Source of the DNA: Triatoma infestans
Taxonomy: Eukaryota > Arthropoda > Insecta > Hemiptera > Reduviidae
Direction of reading: 5' to 3'
Assembly: GCA_011037195.1 (NCBI GenBank)
Contig: JAAEAF010003580.1
Coordinates: 62,001 to 126,000, forward strand
Length of the DNA stretch: 64,000 bases
Part shown: one piece after another, positions 1 to 10,545 of the stretch
How positions within the stretch are numbered: the stretch's first letter is position 1
Layout: the number at the start of each line of letters is the position of its first letter
Notes under the pieces: generated by a model
The model's database searches: none
Told to the model about the DNA's origin: nothing
What the model saw: only the letters and a program-made list of their open reading frames with translations
Translations under genes and position numbers: made by a program

Positions 1-538
1 CTAATGGAAAACATTTACACTATTTTCTTTTATTATTATAATAATTTTTGTTCGCATTTCGAAATTTTTTTTTTAACTTTCTGTTGTTCTTTAAAATTAA
101 CAATGTCGAGTGCATGTTGGTTCTTAGCATGCAGCAGGTAATTGTTTCCAGTATAGTCTAGCTGCAGCGCCTCAATCAAGATCCAACAAAACTTAAAAAG
201 GTTTTAACTAAACTATAACAGGTTTATTATATACTCAGTTAGCATAGCAACATTAAAAATATTTTTAAAGCCATTTCACGGAAAATATAAAAACCACAGA
301 AGCCTTTGCAGTAAAGTCGCAATCCCAATTAATAGATTTTCTTCAATCTTAGAAACCCTAGCTATGTATTTAATGTTACTCAGCGAATAATACCAGATTC
401 TCTAATAATAGGGAATATTTGGATATCCAACGCATGCTGGATAACATCCAGTATTTTATAACGCCTTAGCAAGTATATTTCTATAATTACTAAGACTACT
501 CTTCCCGTTACTGTCACGCGACTCAAAAATGACCAAAC
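1..538. other. AT-rich sequence, nothing recognised
   Basis: No ORF with recognisable similarity, no repeat shared with the rest of the window and no RNA gene seen. Confidence 0.5.
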
Positions 539-695
539 TATATTATTTTAAAGTAAAACAGTTCTTAACCTGGTACATTTATTTAACAACCACTAAACAG
601 GTTACAATCTTCATCAACTATGTAATCGATCATCTAATATATGTAGTATATCGATTGATACATCAATCGATCAACCCAATAAACCATACATCACA
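539..695 (-). repeat. 3' LTR of the deleted Gypsy-type element
   Basis: 157 bp, direct repeat of 1195-1357. On the minus strand it starts TGTGATGTATGG. It lacks the short TTTACAA-like insertion present in the other LTR. Confidence 0.75.
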
Positions 696-853
696 AACTC
701 TCAAGTAAAATACAAAAGAAAACATATAAGCGAAAACAAATAGAAGCAAAGTACATTATAATATTTAAAAACAAAATACATATCATATAAAGCAATTGCA
801 AGAAATTTTTTTATTAATACTGATAACAATAAATAAAGCGTAGCTTCCAGCAT

Positions 854-1195
854 TCAAACTCTTTTACGGAGATGCCATTTATTTCTCCTTAGCAAAGTAC
901 CTTTAGTGCAATCCTTTACTAGGTATGATCTGGGTTCAGATAATACATTAACAACCTGCCCGGTTACCCACTTATTCTTATCTTTTATGTATATTTTTTC
1001 ATTGACTGAAAACTCCGGTCTTAATTTGGCACTTTGGTTATAATATATTTTTGATTTATGAGATGATTCCTCCAAACATCTGTCTTGAATTATAGGCACT
1101 GCCGGTTTAAAAACTGACCAGTAACTGGCTTGAAACTTAAAGAAACTCTGGTTCCCGGTTGGGAGCGTGGGTGCGAACCCCACACCTGACACCAT
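854..1195 (-). pseudogene. Integrase C-terminal remnant (Ty3/Gypsy polyprotein)
   Basis: A 113-codon open frame. Residues 1-15 are only the translated primer binding site and leader. From about residue 16 it reads as the end of a Gypsy integrase: a YYNQSAKLRPEF stretch, then VNEKIYIKDKNKWVTGQVV and RSYLVKD, ending LLRRNKWHLRK. This matches the pattern at the C-terminus of insect Gypsy Pol proteins, after the catalytic core. The zinc finger and the DDE core are absent, so no activity is expected. The start codon is an artefact of the deletion joining leader to tail. Confidence 0.7.
1169..1194 (-). promoter_or_regulatory. tRNA primer binding site (probably tRNA-Leu)
   Basis: Directly adjoins the LTR end at 1195. 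The plus strand reads as the last bases of a tRNA: part of the T arm, then CCTGACACCA. Acceptor CCTGAC fits tRNA-Leu isoacceptors that begin GTCAGG. The tRNA identity is inferred. Confidence 0.6.
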
Positions 1196-1357
1196 GTATT
1201 ATTTTAAAGTAAAACAGTTCTTAATCTGATACATTTATTTAACAACCACTGAACAGGTTACAATCTTCATCAACTATGTTTACAATAATCGAACATCTAA
1301 TATATGTAGTATATCGATTGATACATCAATCGATCAACCAATACACCATACATCACA
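1195..1357 (-). repeat. 5' LTR of the deleted Gypsy-type element
   Basis: 163 bp; on the plus strand it begins TGTATTATTTTAAAG and ends ATACATCACA, giving TG...CA. It pairs with 539-695. Confidence 0.75.
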
Positions 1358-1365
1358 AACTCTTA

Positions 1366-1830
1366 CTGTACAAAGTAGTCATCAGACCGATGTTACATTA
1401 TGCTTCCTCTGCCTAGTAACAGTAACATCAAAAAACTTCAGATAATCCAGAACTAATTCCTAAGACTTGTGATTGACTCACCACGACACACCAAAATCTT
1501 TCCTACTTCACGTAAAATCTTCAGAGACACCAGTTTATTCCTCTATCCAAAATCGTCTCCTGAAGCTCCTCTCCACTCTATACTGTCATCCTAATCCACT
1601 CTGCCGCGAAATAGCCTCCTACGATCCCTCCATAAAATACAGGCATAAAAGACACCTCCCCTAAAACTGCAGGTTTTTCCCTGCATATTGTTTCTCGCCT
1701 TATCCCAAAATAATCATTACATAAACAATGCAAGAAGGTTATAATCTTAATGTACATTAGAACTTCTATTTATTATTATGTACATTCTTCAAAATTTGTA
1801 ATAAAGCTTTATCTATCTGTCTATCTGTAA
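1366..1830 (+). pseudogene. 3' end of a Jockey-like non-LTR retrotransposon
   Basis: Frame-broken C-terminus of a reverse transcriptase. LYKVVIRPMLHYASSA at 1369-1416 is the typical region after the RT thumb. After a frame change, 1473-1664 gives QNRLLKL...HPNPLCREIASYD, the closing block of Jockey-clade ORF2. A short 3' UTR follows, with AATAAA at about 1800 and two TCTATCTG tail units up to 1830. It is 5' truncated and begins almost at the right LTR of the preceding element, so that LTR may have inserted beside or into it. Confidence 0.65.
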
Positions 1831-1833
1831 TTT

Positions 1834-2176
1834 CTAACTGGTTTCGGATTTTCATTCATCGTCAGAGTAAAGTTATCAAGTTCTTGTAGAGAGTTTACTT
1901 TAAGTTAATGTTTCTGTTACACACTACACTTGTTGACTTATTGATTGTATGTGCCGAAAGTGCTAAGATTCATAGATATTCTAAGCTTTTTGGTTAGTGT
2001 AATATAATATACACCACTTAGAAAGCATCATTTATCCCAATATAACCTTATAACCTCCCGTATATACAATCAACAAGTGCAGCGTTTAACAGCAACATTA
2101 AGTTGAAATAAACGCTCTGCACGTAAAACCTGATAACTTTACTTTGACGATGGATGAAAATCCGAAACCGGACAGG
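1834..2176. mobile_element. Inverted PLE-like arms, second family
   Basis: Sequences 1838-1965 and about 2045-2176 are imperfect inverted copies over roughly 120 bp. Shared blocks include GGTTTCGGATTTTCAT, AGTAAAGTTATCA, TTAATGTT and CACTTGTTGA. Each outer end has a GAAACC...TGACGA motif laid out like the hammerhead motif of the main PLE family, with stem II GGAT-GAAA-ATCC in the right arm. No protein fragment and no target duplication were found, so the PLE assignment is inference from this layout. Confidence 0.45.
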
Positions 2177-2199
2177 AAAAATCAGGAATATGCAGGAAT

Positions 2200-2629
2200 A
2201 CGATGGATAAATTACCAGATCTTTGATAATACGTACATAGCCATTCAAAAACTGTAAGATACAATTATTCTATTCCACTTTGTATTGTACTAAATTATGT
2301 TGTTTTTTTCGCATGTTGAAACAACTTTTTTCGCAGCGCGTCGAGACTCATCATTAGTTTAGAGTTCTCTTGAATACTTGCTCACTCAAAGGGCCCCTAC
2401 CAGACTTACTGTATAATCTGGAGTATTTTTTACCCAACTCATCAATTGTTTAAAAAACAAGCTTACTTCTTGTTCTTTTCCACTACATATAAATACGACC
2501 AAACTTCCACTCCATAATGTAGTGCCCCCAGAATATGCATTTTCGATAAAATCTGAATTTTTTAAATCTGATATTCTTGCACTGCTTTCTATTCGCAGCA
2601 AGGAAAATTAAGGCGCAATGATCGTTAAG
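2200..2629. other. No clear feature; short unassigned ORF
   Basis: A 71-codon minus-strand frame lies at 2386-2601. I do not recognise its protein and the length is within chance for this composition. Confidence 0.4.
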
Positions 2630-3189
2630 TGTTTAATGTTATTGGTATACGTGTTGTAATGAGTAGTGTGAGCGATATTGAAAGGGCTTATGAGTGTGTA
2701 TGTTTTAGAGAAGAGAGAAGTATATACATATAATGAAGAAGTCACTATTGTTAACAATAAATATATTCACTAAAAATAACAACTACAAGAAGTTAATTGT
2801 GATGGATGTAAAAAGCATATAAATACACAGAAACTCCTTGCACTTGATTGCTTTAAACTCAAATGTTCAAAGTAAACACTTATTGACACACTGAATTTAA
2901 AATGAGAGTATAACATTCTGAATACGACGAATGCATTTTTTTTTAATAGACCGATGAAATAATGCTCCCCTTAGTAATTAAAAACCTGCCCTTTATATAT
3001 GATTTCTAGAAGGGGTTAAAAGACAAAGAGTGGCCAAGTTCTCCGTCCTCTCTTGTAACGGTGTCTTGTACCTGCGTTTTGACCCTTTGCCGTCCAACGT
3101 ACAATTTTTCCTTTTTGAAACTGATTTTATTTAAAATATAAAATATATTTCCAATTATTTCTATTTTTCCATTTGCTACTTCCACAACA
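2630..3189 (+). mobile_element. Solo LTR, family G1
   Basis: About 560 bp from TGTTTAATGTTATTGG to CTTCCACAACA, related along its length to the copies at 4116, 32452, 37026 and (inverted) 57517. Closest to the 57517 copy: both share GATTTCTAGAA, TAAAAGACAAAGAGT and the TACCTG block. No internal Gypsy coding region adjoins it, so it is a solo LTR. I see no matching target duplication. Confidence 0.65.
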
Positions 3190-4093
3190 AGTGGTTAGAG
3201 GATTGGACCCCCAAAACAGTGATTTTTTTCTATGGCATGTCATTTTTCATTTCCAATTCGCGATTCTTGGAATTAAATTTTATTTGGCATATTAGTATGA
3301 GTAAAATATTTGTTTGCCATCCGCCCACTTACGTGTCTTCTGAGTGGTAGTTGCACGTAAAGTCCGCTTGAAAAAATAGCAGCAAGAGCAGTGAATAGAA
3401 ATATATAACATTAACCTAAAAGTAATATTATATGGTAAGTGAGTGCAATAATGTAAAATGATGTCTTATTTCTATTGTTAGATGTGTAAACAATTTTTGA
3501 ACCATATTCTATTGAAAACATACCATAGAAAGTAATGCATTCTATAGAACCTATGAATATATTACTTTGACTCTGTTTATTTGGACAAACATTTACAAGT
3601 GGAACATTATATTGTATTTAAATAATAAATATTGTTTGAACATAATCTTTTAATGCATACACTGCTGAATATGAATAATATTTTTAATTTTTTAAATTTG
3701 TTCAACAGATATTAATTACATTCACGTTTAATATTCAGAATACATATATTTTGTTCTGTAAGAAAAAAAAAAAAAAAAAATTGTTTTTACAGAATTACAT
3801 GATAAATAATGAAAGGGAATGTGCTGTTTGTGTGTCTGTGTATAATTTTGTGGAGAGGATAACATAAAAACAATAGATCCTAGGAATGTTAAACCTTGAT
3901 ATTAGTTTAGGAATACACTGAGTTTAAAAAACTCTAGTTTTTTTTCAGATCCTTAGCCGAAAGTGCGTGACTTTATTCAGTCTCAAAATGTGATAGTCTC
4001 ATCTCAAATTTATGAAATGGTGTTTTTATGTGAGTATGAAAAAAATATATTTAGGAATGAAAAGTGAAAAAAATTAGTAAAATATATAATATA
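3190..4093. other. No recognisable feature
   Basis: AT-rich; contains an A-run at about 3761-3780. No gene or named repeat seen. Confidence 0.5.
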
Positions 4094-4944
4094 CGAGGGT
4101 CATTCAAACAAGTAATGAAATGTTATTGGTGTGTTGTTGTTTAGTAATAGTAGTTGGTTTAGCACGAGCGGTTTAGTAAAAGGGCTTGCGTTTGTAAGTT
4201 TTAAGAGAGTGAAGTAATAAGAATAATTATGAAAACACTAGTAGATTAAATAAAATATATCTTTAAAGATATTTAAATATTTTACAATATCACAACTATT
4301 ATGCTTAATAGATCAATTGTTAATTTAGAATAAATGTTAATCTCTATCACTAGCATAAGTTTAAGAGAGCAATTCCTGAAGCAAGTGTTCTCGCTTGAAT
4401 GTCTGTTCAGACTGTCTTGAAGGAATGTCTCTTCTCTTCATAGTTCAAATATTTTCAAATAATGCTGGTATGTCTGGAGGGAGTTTTATTCTTTTACCCT
4501 AACTGTTTCTTGCCCTTTGTCTCTTGGTTTGCATTGACCTAGATTGTAGTACCTGGCTCTATCCCCATCACTAAAATACACTATTTGAACTAGCTAATTT
4601 TCACAAAATTATGTTATTAAACTATTTTCCAAAATTATTATTTTTCTATTTCGTTGTTCCCCTACAGTAACAAGACAAATCGCTGTAGCTCAAAAACAAT
4701 TTTTTATTTAATCAATACAATAGTTTCAGTGCGTCAAGTTGGCATCCTTGTACTTAGTTTTCTTGTTTTTAGTTTTCTCAACAGCTGTTCGAGAATATTT
4801 GCTAAGCATAACCTCAAATGTATTCAATGAACAATGGCGAGTCCTCTCAAGCATTGAAAGGTAACCAAAGTTTTGTATTGATTAAATAAAAACATCGTTT
4901 TTGAGCTACAGCGATTCTTCTCGTTACTTATTGAATAACCCTCG
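4094..4944. mobile_element. Mariner-type MITE split by a solo LTR
   Basis: Left end CGAGGGTCATTCAA and right end (read inward on the minus strand) CGAGGGTTATTCAATAAG form terminal inverted repeats of roughly 75 bp. They continue through ATCGCTGTAGCTCAAAAAC on both sides. Such ends are typical of mariner. A solo LTR at 4116-4666 sits inside the left repeat; without it the element is about 300 bp. A TA precedes the left end; the right side reads AA. Confidence 0.7.
4116..4666 (+). mobile_element. Solo LTR, family G1, with GTAA duplication
   Basis: 551 bp, starts TGAAATGTTATTGG and ends CCCCTACA. Flanked by a perfect 4-bp duplication GTAA (4112-4115, 4667-4670), the size expected for Gypsy integrases. 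The intact right arm of the host MITE shows the pre-insertion site. Confidence 0.8.
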
Positions 4945-5242
4945 AAATTATATACTTAACTGAATTATTTTTTTCATTTTCTTAAAAAAAAAAACCGTTT
5001 CAATAATTTTCTTTAATTTTGTTATCTAACTATTCATAATACTATCGCTTTTATTGAGTTCAGTTTTCTGGGAAAATGGATTTTAGCTGTGGTTTTGTTT
5101 TTCTTTTACATATAGTTGTATAGTGCGCATGTGTGTACGTGTTATTTAGGGATGTGTTACAAAAATAACTCAAAAACGAAAAGTCTGCTTAGTTAATGCT
5201 ATGATATCTTCACACGCAGCTTTCTGTCAATATCCGTTATCC
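4945..5242. other. No recognisable feature
   Basis: Unassigned AT-rich spacer. Confidence 0.5.
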
Positions 5243-5482
5243 GTTTTTTTTTTAATTTAAGGCGTGTCAACACATCTATGGTCATTGGCACACTGAGCCT
5301 TCTCAGTGCACTATCGGCCTCCGGACAGTGTTCTCTTGTTACAGACAACACTGTCCATCACCGGACAGTGAGCAGTAAAGGCTGCTAGGAAGAAAAAATC
5401 TAAGGGCAGCACAGCTGGAATCGAACCCAGGTCCTCCGCGTGAGAGTCCAGTACGCTAACCACTTAGCTTATTTCCTTCCCT
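5243..5482 (-). mobile_element. tRNA-derived SINE
   Basis: On the minus strand it begins with a tRNA-like head: AGCTAAGTGGTTAGCG (A box) and GGTTCGATTCC (B box), with anticodon-loop-like CTCTCAC recalling tRNA-Glu. The body carries ACACTGTCCGGAGGC and ACTGAGAAGGCT, then the 3' end CGCCTTAAATTAAAAAA. It matches the plus-strand copy at 23474-23719. Confidence 0.75.
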
Positions 5483-5516
5483 TATGTATAATTATTGTAT
5501 TATTTTTTTTTATATA

Positions 5517-6537
5517 TTTTTACTTTCTCTTACTCCTAGTAAGAGGAAGTATTGTAATCGGGTCAAATTTTCGATATCGAGTTTTCACCAGAAATATCCC
5601 TTTTTGAGGTCCCCAGAGTCCAAAAAAGTGGTTTTTAGCAAATGGTCTGTGTATGTGTGTGTGTATATATATATATATATATGTATGTATGTGAACAGCA
5701 TAGCTCAAAAATGAAAAACTGTAGAAAGTTGAAACTTGATATTCCGTTTTGGTATCACCATAGAATCTTACACTACGTTATCTGTCAAAATTCCTCAACC
5801 GGAAGTACCACTTTACTAGTTGTTTTTTTTACGTTTTTACAATTTTCTCAAAAAAGGCTCAGACGATTTTCTTTAAACTTCGTGAATCAACAACATATAC
5901 AAAGAGCTACAACTTTTATTTAAAACATTTCTCCGCGAAAATTCATTTAAGGGGAACTTCCGGCGGAGGGTAGGGTTAAGTTTTAATCTTAAGTGCTATT
6001 TCAGTTTATTAGACAATTCTACATTCTTAATAATGTTAATTTAAATTAAATATGTTGTTGAAATTCCGAGTTTCAAAAAAATCGGATAACCGGATGTGCG
6101 TTTATTTTAACACTTTACTAAATGATTTCTTCACTTTTTCGCGATTTTCTCAAAAATGGCTTTGACGATTTTCTTGAAACTTCTTTTATAAACTAAACAT
6201 GCAATGATCTACATCTTTTATTTAAAACATTTCTCTGGGAAAATTCATTTAAGGGCACTTTTAGGGGAGGGGTGGGGTTACGTTTTTTTTTAAAGTGGTA
6301 TCATAGTTGATTATACAATTCTATGATCCAAACAAAATTAATTAGAAATAAATAGATGGCCAAAATTCGAGTTTTAAGAAAATTAGTAAACAGGAAGTGC
6401 GCTTTTATTGAACCAGTTTTTCCAATTTTCGACGAATTTCGTTAAATTTGGTACACAAACTATAACATTTGTCAATTATAATTTTGAGAACAGGAGTAAG
6501 AGAAAGTTGTATGAGTATTTCACACCAGATTTTTTTA
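5517..6537 (+). mobile_element. HINE-like element, complete copy
   Basis: Head TTTTTACTTTCTCTTACTCC followed by its near-palindrome, then the GTCAAATTTTCGATATCGAG block, a GT/TA/GTAT microsatellite and GAACAGCATAGCTCAAAAA. Modules with CCGGAAGTACC (about 5800), CCGGATGTGCG (about 6090) and AGGAAGTGCG (about 6390) follow. The tail is GAGTAAGAGAAAGTTG...CACACCAGATTTTTTT. No coding capacity. The family is inferred to be non-autonomous Helentron-associated (see findings). Confidence 0.65.
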
Positions 6538-7689
6538 TTTATTTATATATTATTTATTTATATTTTATTTGTTTATATATTTTTTATTTATATATTATTT
6601 ATTGATATTTTATTTTGTTATTTATATTTATATTATATTTACATTTACATTTAAATTTATTTATATATATTTATTCATTTTTTAATATATTTTTTCCGAT
6701 TTTCCTCTAAAAGGGATCCGAAATTTATTTGACTTCTCTTGTACTGTACATTAGCAATTTTTTTAAAAAAAAGCTTATTTTGCAAATGCAAGGCTTTAGG
6801 AGGTTAAAAAAATATTTAAATAAAAATTCCTACTTTTAAAAAAATTCGTCAATCAAACTCTAAAAAAGTTAAAATCGAAAGCTATAATAGTGTATTAAAT
6901 TTTTTTTTTTTTTTTTTTAATAAATTTATTCACCCGACTTTCATGAAACACTTCCTGCACGTCTTTACACTGGGCTAACTCTTGACTATCAACAGAAATA
7001 AGGATTTCGATTTATCCTGCTTTTAATAAATATTCATTACTCTTTTAGTGGTTGCATTGAAAACATTGCAATAAAAAGTTTATTTAGCTAAATTTCTGTT
7101 AATAAGTTGAATAATTTGGAAATGCAATAATTACATATTCAATATTTCTAATTAAAAAAAAAAAAAAAAATTATTGTAATATATCGAATATCCATTCATA
7201 TTCATGGTTTTAATCTTAAAGGAAAAGTTCTTTGTAAAATAAGGTTAAACAATATTAGCTAGTCTATATGGTGGAAATACTATTTCTCAATAATACACAT
7301 GTAGGAAATGTAAATGAGGTTTTCTACATTCTAAGAGGTTTAAGATCTACCTTGCCAATAAACCGCATACTTGACTTGCTAAGTTACTATTTTACATACT
7401 GCAGTTTATCATATTTAATTCCTTTAATAGTTGCGGTTTTGTAAACATTTGTTACATTATTTATTTCTTGCCAGTAAAAAATTTCATTCAATTGTTTAAT
7501 AATTAAATAAAGCAACCATAATTGTAGTACATATATGAAACTATATTAAAAGAGTTGGGTCTAACATCGTAAAAACTGTATTTTTCTGTTTATTACGTTC
7601 TATAATTAATTTTAATGATAAAAATTGATAGTTTGATTTTCAAACTGTATATTTAAATACAATGTTTTAGAAAATAAAATAAAACCAAG
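6538..7689. other. Low-complexity AT-rich stretch
   Basis: TTTATATA-type repeats at 6530-6680, a T-run at about 6899-6919 and an A-run at about 7154-7171. No gene seen. Confidence 0.5.
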
Positions 7690-7966
7690 TTTTTCTTTAA
7701 AGAGCTATCATATTTGATTATACAATTCAAACATCTAAACAAAATTAATTAGAACTAAATTGATTGCCAAAATTCCGAGTTTCAAGAAAATTAGTAAACC
7801 GGAAGTGCGTTTTTACTGAAAAGTTTTTTTTTTTTTCAGTTTTCGCGGTTTTTTCCATAAAATCAAAGAAGAATTTTATTAAATTTGGTATACTTACCAT
7901 AAAATTTGTCAATTACAAAGAATACTTCAGTAAGAGAAAGTCGTGTGAGTGTTGAACACCAGATTG
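7690..7966 (+). mobile_element. HINE-like element, 3' fragment
   Basis: Last module (CCGGAAGTGCG at about 7800) and tail ending AACACCAGATT. The 5' two thirds are missing. It runs into the SINE-like repeat that follows. Confidence 0.6.
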
Positions 7967-8310
7967 TTTTAGATTGTTATAGGGGATTATTGAAAGATCT
8001 ATTGTGCTCCCCCCCCCCCGGAGCTTGCTCAGTGCACTGCCGGCCTCAGAGCAGTGTTCTCTAGGTACAGACAACCTGCCCATCAACGGACAGTGAGTTG
8101 TAGAGGCTCCTAGGAAGAGAAAATCTAAGGTTAGCAGGCTGGATTCGAAATCGGGACCTTCTTCCTCGGCTTACGCCAATTAACTAGCGACGGAGACCCT
8201 GCTGTGCTGTGTTTGTCCTTGTCTGTAAAGAGTAGAGTTAAGTTTTGGTGTATTGTAAACTGTTCTGACGAAGTGCATGGAATACTTCCAGTTGTTTAAG
8301 GCTATTTATT
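7967..8310 (-). mobile_element. SINE-like repeat, degraded head
   Basis: Shares its body with the other SINEs (CAGTGCACTGCCGGCC, GTTCTCT, CGGACAGTGAG, CTCCTAGGAAGAG) and a B-box-like GGATTCGAA at about 8141. The A box is lost. Its 5' extension GCTGTGTTTGTCCTTGTCTG also flanks the copy at 58640-59405. Confidence 0.55.
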
Positions 8311-8357
8311 AAGTTTTTTTACTTTTCTATTTACTATTTGTATCGGAAATGTTTTCT

Positions 8358-8810
8358 TTTTACTTTCTCTTTCTCTTAATAAGAAGAGGAAGTATTGTAA
8401 TCGTGTCAAATTTTCTCTATCGAGTTTTCACCGGAAATATACGTTTTGAGTCCCCTGAGTCAAAAAAAAGTAATTTTTAGAAAATGGTTTGTGTGTGAGT
8501 CCGTGTGAATGCATCTATGTATGGGAACAGCATAGCTCAAAAACGAAAAAAACCGTAGAAAGTTCAAACATGATATTCCGTTTAGGTATCACCATGGGAT
8601 CCTCCCACACTAGGTCTGCGGTCAGAATTCCTCAACCGAAAGTTCCACTTTACTTAATGGATTTTTTTTTTTTTTTTTTTTTACTTACGATTTTTTCATG
8701 GCTCCGACTATTTTCTTTAAACTTGGGTATATTAACCTTCCATACAATGATTTACAATTTTTATTTAAAACATTTCTCTGGAAAAATTCATTTAAAGGCT
8801 TCACTTTACC
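8358..8810 (+). mobile_element. HINE-like element, 5' fragment
   Basis: Head, short GT region, GAACAGCATAGCTC and the first module (CTCAACCGAAAGTTCC). It stops after the ATTCATTTAAAGG block. Confidence 0.6.
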
Positions 8811-8884
8811 TAATAGGCTTCAATTTCGACCACGATTCTCTCATTGTTCTCTCTAGCAATAGGAAACATTGAATAAAGAAGCAG

Positions 8885-8975
8885 ATTTTCTGACCCCCCC
8901 CCTTAACTCGTGGGGTCGCTACTTCCCAAGTAACTGCGTGCAACAGATACCCGTTGCGGGCTTCCTACATCCTTA
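8885..8975. repeat. Repeat block shared with 59335-59405
   Basis: CGTGGGGTCGCTACT...AAGTAACTG...GCAACAGATACCC occurs at both places, next to SINE-like sequence. Probably part of a longer SINE-associated repeat. Confidence 0.5.
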
Positions 8976-9654
8976 GTGTAGTATGTAGTTTAAAGGCATT
9001 ACTTAGTAGTTATACTATACTTACAATACTCAGCTGTTTTGAGGTTTTAGTTTGATATATCCACTATTTTTTTTTCCAAGGCACTTAACTGCCTATGGTT
9101 ATTATGCCTTAAGCACTTGTTCGTTTTGGTTAACTATCAATTATTTCACACTAAAAAAAGTATACAAAATTAATACCGAATATTTTGCAGCCAAAATCTA
9201 TACATCCGTAATCCATTTTCGGAATTTGTTGATCATTGCTATTTTCAGTGCTAATAATTAAAAAAAAATACGTAAATATAAAATAATTTTATCGTACATT
9301 ACAATATAATACAGAATTCTTATTGTGCACAGACTCTAAGTGTTCTCTATGCCGTCTATAGAATTTATAAATGGAGGTTTCTATCATCCAGGAAAACAAG
9401 AATTATTACGCCAATTTTGAAGACTCCATCTCAGATCAAGATCAACTCTGATGCGTTAATAAGTCTTATCCTTGAAACGTTTACCAAACTAGCCACAGTA
9501 GTTTATCTACTGTTAGGGAAAAAAAACAAGGGTTCTAACTTTCAAATGACTCACAGCAGTCAATCCATACCATCATACTACCAACAATCACCACTCATCG
9601 CTCGGTCCCCCAGCCTTCCTCATACTCTTTTCACTTCAACTAAATAAAACGTTA
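8976..9654. other. No recognisable feature
   Basis: Short open frames (for example 9417-9647) show no family I recognise. Confidence 0.4.
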
Positions 9655-9796
9655 AAATATTACAAAATTGTGTACCTGGATTTTTACCCTTTTTGCCAGT
9701 CAACTTGAATTTTTCTTTCAAATAATAATTTTCTTCAAATAAAATATATTTCCAAAATTACTATTTCAATTTTTCCCATTTGCCTCTTCCACTACA
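9655..9796 (+). repeat. Truncated LTR 3' part, family G1
   Basis: Ends CTTCCACTACA and shares ATAAAATATATTTCCA and the preceding T-rich block with the 3' part of the 2630-3189 LTR. The 5' part is missing. Confidence 0.6.
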
Positions 9797-9984
9797 CTTG
9801 TCACAGATGTCTTTTATATTTTTGCATTTACATTGTGACATTTTTTTTTTCAGTAACCAGAATTATATAAATATATATCACCTGGTTTATAAGACGTAAC
9901 CATCAATGTACGCAATACTGATCTATTATTTACAGTAGTATAGGTAAATGCTAGGAAAACAGTGAGGAAAATTATATAAATATA

Positions 9985-10325
9985 TATAAAGAATGATGGA
10001 AGTCAAATGGAGAGGTTAAAGTGCTCTTTAACATTATCATAGAACTGACTGTCAGGTCTAAAGTTAGCAGCAGCCACATAGTGCTCCCCGATATACCCCT
10101 TCTTATCGTGTATGTATATATATATATATATATATTGGGAGAGAATGAGTGAGAGAGAGAGAGAGAGAGATGTCTGAAGCACTTCCCATCAGGAGTAAAC
10201 AGGATCGGCATTCTACCTCCTCTTTAGATCCGAGCACTAACCATCTCTTCAGGTTCTCTAACTTGAAGGTAGCAGCAGCTCTGTCAGTGTAAACCTCGAA
10301 ATTGACTCTACATCCTTTCATTCCC
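9985..10325 (-). pseudogene. Possible coding relic around a microsatellite
   Basis: On the minus strand, two stretches either side of a TA/GA microsatellite (10110-10170) read as ordinary protein. One is upstream (starting MKGCRVNFEVYTDRAAATFK, from 10321) and one downstream (KKGYIGEHYVAAANFRPD, about 10105-10010, ending at a TGA). They could be one exon or an element frame interrupted by the microsatellite. I do not recognise a family and make no functional claim. Confidence 0.25.
10110..10172. repeat. TA/GA microsatellite
   Basis: About (TA)10 followed, after a short spacer, by about (GA)9. Confidence 0.8.
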
Positions 10326-10369
10326 TAAAGTATATTTCCAACCATACATAGGCTTCTATTGCATTTCAT

Positions 10370-10545
10370 TGAAAAAATAAAAAAATAAATAAAAATTCCA
10401 TTACTAGTTACATTAATTATATTAATGTAATTAAATTAAATAAATGCAAATAAATTAATTGTAAATAAATAAAATAAATGTAAATTAATTAAATAAATGT
10501 AAATAAATTAATTGTAAATACATTAAATTAATTACATTAATATAA
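10370..10545. repeat. AT-rich imperfect tandem repeat
   Basis: Repeated variants of AAATAAATGTAAATTAATT. Confidence 0.6.

Larger units (their letters stand above)
539..1357 (-). mobile_element. Internally deleted Gypsy-type LTR retrotransposon
   Basis: Two direct repeats of about 160 bp, 539-695 and 1195-1357, are nearly identical apart from a 6-7 bp indel. They behave as LTRs with TG...CA ends; the left copy has TA in place of TG. They enclose only about 500 bp. On the minus strand the sequence just inside the 5' LTR (1169-1194) starts TGG and is complementary to a tRNA 3' end, which makes it a primer binding site, probably for tRNA-Leu. It runs straight into an integrase C-terminal tail, so gag, protease, RT, RNase H and most of integrase are missing. 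Both LTRs contain a TCGATTGAT/ATCAATCGA hairpin. I see no clear target-site duplication. Confidence 0.75.

Noticed and set aside
2386..2601. 71-codon minus-strand frame beside a solo LTR
   Set aside because: No recognisable motif and of chance length; kept only as an unassigned note.
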